Shown here: in pieces, positions 60,373 to 64,000 of the stretch
How positions within the stretch are numbered: position 1 is the stretch's first letter
How the letters are laid out: every line of letters begins with the position of its first letter
Origin: Trichostrongylus colubriformis
Taxonomy: Eukaryota > Nematoda > Chromadorea > Rhabditida > Trichostrongylidae
Length of the DNA stretch: 64,000 nt
Direction of reading: 5' to 3'
Assembly: GCA_963978905.1 (NCBI GenBank)
Contig: OZ022257.1
Coordinates: 16,697,664 to 16,761,663, forward strand
The notes under the pieces: model-generated
Told to the model about the DNA's origin: nothing
Database searches by the model: none
The model's input: the letters and a program-made list of their open reading frames with translations, nothing else
Program-made: the position numbers and the translations under genes

Positions 60373-60904
60373 TGGTCCTTGCGAACGATAAGGAAGATTA
60401 CTACATCACTGCAATGCTGTCAAATCTTTTTTCCACACTAATTGACCAACAAACATTTCGTCCTGTTGAAGCAAATCAAAAATGTCAGTATTGCCCTCGT
60501 TACTTAAAGAATGGCTGGAACTCTTTCACCTTCAATGAATCCGGTACACGATGCAATAATACACCGATTATCTCTCACGGATCGTCAATTCTCTGTTCCA
60601 AATCCGGTTTTGGACACAGTTGACGATCGTTTGTAGCAAATGGCCCCGAAATCAGCGTGTCACATTTACAAATGTATAAACACACATATATTGTGTTGCC
60701 TTAAATTTCATATATCAAATGAATATGTTTTTATCAATGAGATTGCTAGCTGTTTCCCTGTGCCCTTTCACTTTTCCCTTCACATACAATTCATTTTTTC
60801 CGAAAAAAATAATAATAATTTCTTTTAGGTATACAGTATATATCCCACCCATCCTACCAGAAGATACCTGCTCCACTTATTTACTCCCTCAGTTTGAAGA
60901 ATAG
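60373..60904 (+). CDS. candidate terminal exon(s) of an unrecognised Cys-containing protein
   Basis: An acceptor TTTGTTCTTTCTAG ends at 60372. The frame after it runs to a TGA ending at 60623 and contains CQYC plus two more Cys and Asn-rich sequons (NES, NNT), as in secreted proteins. A second acceptor TTTCTTTTAG ends near 60828, followed by a 25-codon frame (YTVYIPPILPEDTC..., stop ending 60904). Whether the two belong to one gene, or are alternative last exons, is unclear. The upstream exons were not found, and the TA-flanked element just upstream may have disrupted them. Confidence 0.3.
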
Positions 60905-61112
60905 CAAAGTTTGCCTAATTACCGGCTCTACGGCGGCAGGTGTTCTCAAGCCACTGAAAAGGATCGGTTCTTTTAACAAAGATGTCCGCACGTTATTGTT
61001 ACCCTGAAGATCTCATCGCTACTCACTGCTACTTTTGAAATAACAGTTTTATTTGTTACTTTTAATTTTTATATAAATATACCATTCAGAAAGCTGAGTT
61101 AGGGTGAAGGTG

Positions 61113-61185
61113 GTATCGGTAGTGTAATGGATTAGCACATATCCCCGGAAAGGATGAAGTGCGGGTTCGAGTCCCGTCCGCCAGA
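61113..61185 (+). repeat. tRNA-like repeat core, copy C
   Basis: Same fold as the 41.3-kb copy: GTATCGG, TA, D loop AATGGATTA, anticodon arm TATCC/CCGGAAA/GGATG and T arm GCGGG/TTCGAGT/CCCGT. The 3' acceptor CCGCCAG is mismatched. The outer stem GCTGAGTTA (61093-61101) and TAACTCAGC (61200-61208) is intact, and the upstream AAATATACCATTCAG block matches copy B. Confidence 0.7.
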
Positions 61186-61543
61186 GAAGCTTTTGCCCAT
61201 AACTCAGCATCCTTGTAGTTTTATTTGTGTTTTTGGAATACCCCACATATCTGACTTTCGTTCGATGTTATAGGGCCACCATGGAGGCTTCAAAGTGACA
61301 AGTATAACCAAATACAGCTAACTTAATGCCATTTTGTCAGAAACGGTCACACCCGTTTAATCATCCTTGAAGACAAATTTAAACCTTTTATTTACTGGAG
61401 AAGGTGGCTTGATTAATTCTGACAAGAGTCGATGCAATGGAGAATGAAACTGAGTAAAAACCGCTAATCGTTTTTAACTTTTCTGGGTTAAAACAGAATT
61501 TTCCACTGAGTTTGTTCCGACTTCATTCGACACTACATTCATA

Positions 61544-63097
61544 CACTGCGTTTCATATCTATAGGTCCACCCTAATATTTTCGATTACCGACGTTGCTCT
61601 GAATTCTACAAGACTGTGGTGTTTACTAGTAAACTTTTCGTACCGGAATTCCCTGGATAAAGTGTTCTCAGAAAATTTCGAGCACAAAAACCTTTTTTAT
61701 AATGAATAGTCCTATTTTCACCGTTTCAAAACTATAGGTCCACACCTTGACTTCCGGAAATTTATAACGAAAACAAGCAACAAAACTGAGCGACTAAAGA
61801 CTTGCAGGTCCTCCTTTATTCGCAATGACTTCAATCAAGCGCTCCTGCATGCTCCGTGCCAGATTGGTCAGGACGGTTGGGTCGAGATCAGTCCACACTT
61901 CGACAATGGACTTCTTCAACTCTTCAATGGAATCGTACTGCTTGGCATCGCTGTAGATCTTTTGCACCATGATAGCCCACACATTTTCCATTGGATTTAG
62001 ATCAGGAGAAAAGGCCGGCCATTCGAGAATGTCGATATTCCTGGCTGCAATCCACGCCGTAGTTGACCGACTTGCATGGATTGCAGCATTGTCGTACATG
62101 AAGATGAACGACCTAGTGTTGCGGCGACTTAGAAACGAAAGAAGACGGCCTTCCAGGACCTCCTGGTAGCCTTCCGAGTCCATGCAGCACGATACGAAGG
62201 CCAGGTCGTGCAGTCTATTCTCGCAAAGGGCACCCCAGACTATGAACACACCCCCGCCAAGATTTCGTCTCGAGAAAGACGGTGGTTTTTCCGCATATCC
62301 CGCCAGTACTGCCTCCCACCATCCAGTCCGTCGACAATGAACCTCTCCAGATCATCTTAAACAAAATACACCTGAGCAAGGCTTCAAAAAGATGAAAAGT
62401 CGCAAGCACCGTGTCTCGACCAATCTCTTCCGATGTTCTTAGTCGCGAAATCAAAGCGAGCCATCTTGTGACGTTCTGTGAGCCTCGGGGCTTGCTTCAT
62501 AGTCTTTCTAGTGAGATTTTCAAAGGACTGGGAGACCCTCCACACGGTTGTTTGGCTCACAGAAAGAGGCATTTTGGCTCGCACTCAATTGAGGCACATC
62601 GTGGAGTTTGACAGAAGGCGTCCGATCATTCTCTCATCTTGGCTGGAGAGCTTCCATGGACGGCCACCAGGGTTCTCCTCTCCGTAATGCTCTGCTTCTT
62701 GCAGGAAGACGTTCACGCAGTTGTCGATCTTCCTCCGTGGCCATCCAGCTTCGACGAAGGCTTGCACTCCAGCTTGATCTTCTGGAGTAAGACGCGTACC
62801 ATCAGGCACTGAGAGGACATGTTGACCACGACCGTATGCATGCTCAAGTTCACATTTTGTTTCATATTTGTGGTGAAATGGGAATTGCTTTATTAGTGGA
62901 CCTATAGTTTTGAAACGGACAAGATTTAGCTTTTGGAATAACAAAAAACATTTCAGAGTTTCAACATTCTCGAAGACATTTTTTGGAGGACTTTCGATGA
63001 TGAGAAACTCAGTAATCCACGTTACAACTTTTCAAAATGTATGGGGAGTCCATGAGCTGAAGATGCAAGGGTGGACCTATAGATATGAAACGCAGTG
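61544..63097 (-). mobile_element. Tc1-like transposon with doubled inverted repeats
   Basis: The 1554-bp element is bounded by TA (61542-61543, 63098-63099). The outer repeats, CACTGCGTTTCATATCTATA on each end, are about 30 bp. A second pair lies inward: GTTTCAAAACTATAGGTCCA near 61725 and its complement near 62899-62919. Two repeats per end match the IR/DR arrangement known in some Tc1-like elements. The enclosed minus-strand transposase gene is broken. Confidence 0.9.
61794..62830 (-). pseudogene. broken Tc1-family transposase
   Basis: The N-terminal helix-turn-helix part (LTPEDQAGVQAFVEAGW, then SSQDERMIGRLLSNSTM) lies at about 62585-62790. An in-frame TGA at 62585-62587 interrupts it, and the frame continues to about 62384 (…RFDFATKNIGRDW). 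At least two frameshifts follow between about 62250 and 62400, where the first catalytic Asp region should be. The C-terminal third (61794-62249) is intact and shows DNAAIHASR and SPDLNPMENVW, the second Asp and the Glu of a DD34E site. It cannot make active transposase. Confidence 0.85.
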
Positions 63098-63099
63098 TA

Positions 63100-63224
63100 T
63101 AAGCCATAGGCTTCTTCATTTCTCCGGGCACATTTTCGAAAGTATACACTTGAGTTTACCTTTGGAGTCCATACACGAGCTCCTCAACAGATCTTCCACC
63201 TTTGAGGCAGTTGTATGTATGGGT
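63100..63224. other. short spacer, no gene
   Basis: Spacer between the Tc1-like element and the MITE; nothing recognised. Confidence 0.4.
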
Positions 63225-63652
63225 GCCTAAAGGAATAGTCCACGGAAAAATGAGTTTTTTGCTACCCATATATGTATGTTGTATTTGCCTGATGTGGGCC
63301 GCATACGCGAAAAAATGTGAATCCTGCTAAGATACAGCACCACAAAGTCTTGGCCGGGTGGGCGGGGCCTCCAAGCCATTGCCCACCCCGTCGTCCGCCA
63401 CGGTGGGAGACGCATTGCAGAGACAGAGAGTTACGTAGACATTCCCACTCTCTATTCCCAACCGCGTTGAACGACAGAACCGAGCTTTTACACGGAGGCC
63501 CCGCCCACTCGGCCAAGAATTCGGGGAGCTGTGTCTTAGCCGTATTCTCACTTTTCTTGTGAAACTTTGTATGGGGCCCTTATCAAGCAAATACAACATA
63601 ATTATAAGCGTAGCAACGAAACTAACCTTCGGTGGACGATTCCTTCAAGGTA
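63225..63652. mobile_element. GC-rich inverted-repeat MITE, copy 4 of 4
   Basis: The arms carry TTGCCTGATGTGGGCCGCAT and its diverged complement; the ends are AAGGAATAGTCCACGG and its complement. The core blocks TTGGCCGGGTGGGCGGGGCC and GGCCCCGCCCACTCGGCCAA match the 25.4-kb copy closely. Overlapping long frames on both strands here are by-products of the GC-rich core. Confidence 0.8.
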
Positions 63653-64000
63653 ATGGGCGCTCGTAGTAGACAGTTCGCAGTTATTGCTCTAATTAGTTCC
63701 TTATGAATTCAAATCCGGCTCATTTTCTTCCGCGTCCTACAAATTTTCTTTTCTATCTTCAAATCACTTACCGGATGGTATGATACGATTCAATTATTGT
63801 CAATGCAGACCTTTCTTTTTCACATTTTTTCTTCCTCTCCCATTTGCTTTCGTTTTTCCTTCTTTTGGTATGCAAGCGCTTCGAAATGCATTCATAACGC
63901 ACCAGTCCTTTACAACCTGTGCTACTCCTCAGCTGTCTTCTGTTATCCTACCCTGGATCTGCGAAGCACAGGTTTTAGATAATTTTACTGGGAGGTATTG
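63653..64000. other. window end, no gene recognised
   Basis: AT- and pyrimidine-rich DNA with one 61-codon frame; nothing supported. Confidence 0.4.

Noticed and set aside
63227..63599. Several overlapping frames of 60-90 codons
   Set aside because: They lie in the GC-rich core of a MITE, and the same frames appear in its other copies without conservation.

Overview
The window is eukaryotic nuclear DNA from a nematode, most likely a clade V (strongylid, hookworm-like) parasite. Genes are split into many short exons with GT-AG introns. The introns and intergenic DNA are full of small inverted-repeat transposons. The only full-length genes are a pair of nematode-type acetylcholinesterases. The organism is inferred from gene type and genome texture; I could not search a database.

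Core: two acetylcholinesterase (ACE) genes lie head to tail on the + strand. Copy 1 (22579-31342) assembles into 16 exons, 1776 nt and 591 aa. It has the full triad (S218, E346, H466), the oxyanion glycines, the choline-site Trp, the peripheral-site Trp, the three conserved disulfides, a signal peptide and a GPI-type hydrophobic tail. Copy 2 (35283-50430) has the same 16 exons with identical phases and, except for the last, identical lengths (589 aa). Between residues 17 and 566 I count 88 replacements in 550 (about 84% identity). Copy 2 has lost the catalytic serine (GESAG became GQNAG) and one oxyanion glycine (GGG became GAG), yet every splice site and the reading frame are intact. It therefore looks like a maintained cholinesterase pseudoenzyme rather than a decayed pseudogene. 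This is the main finding.

Left flank (1-22 kb): gene-poor. It holds dispersed repeats, perfect or near-perfect hairpins, a palindromic mariner remnant (19053-19689), a 738-bp TA-flanked element (21318-22055) and a few exon-like fragments (around 8.5 kb and 10.9 kb). Introns of copy 1 carry two members of a four-copy GC-rich inverted-repeat element. Introns of copy 2 are much larger. They hold a degenerate tandem array (38 kb), a tRNA-like inverted pair (41.15-41.40 kb), a tRNA-Gly(GCC)-like sequence followed by a genomic CCA, a triplicated retroelement-like segment (41.6-43.8 kb) and a foldback (46.7-47.9 kb).

Right flank (50.5-64 kb): a short piggyBac derivative with exact TTAA ends (52310-52920), candidate terminal exons of unrecognised + strand genes (56683-56954; 60373-60904), a TA-flanked MITE (59817-60262), a broken Tc1-like transposon with doubled inverted repeats (61544-63097) and another copy of the GC-rich element.

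If both ACE proteins are made, both should be secreted and membrane-anchored through GPI. Copy 1 would hydrolyse acetylcholine; copy 2 keeps much of the ligand-binding gorge but not the nucleophile.
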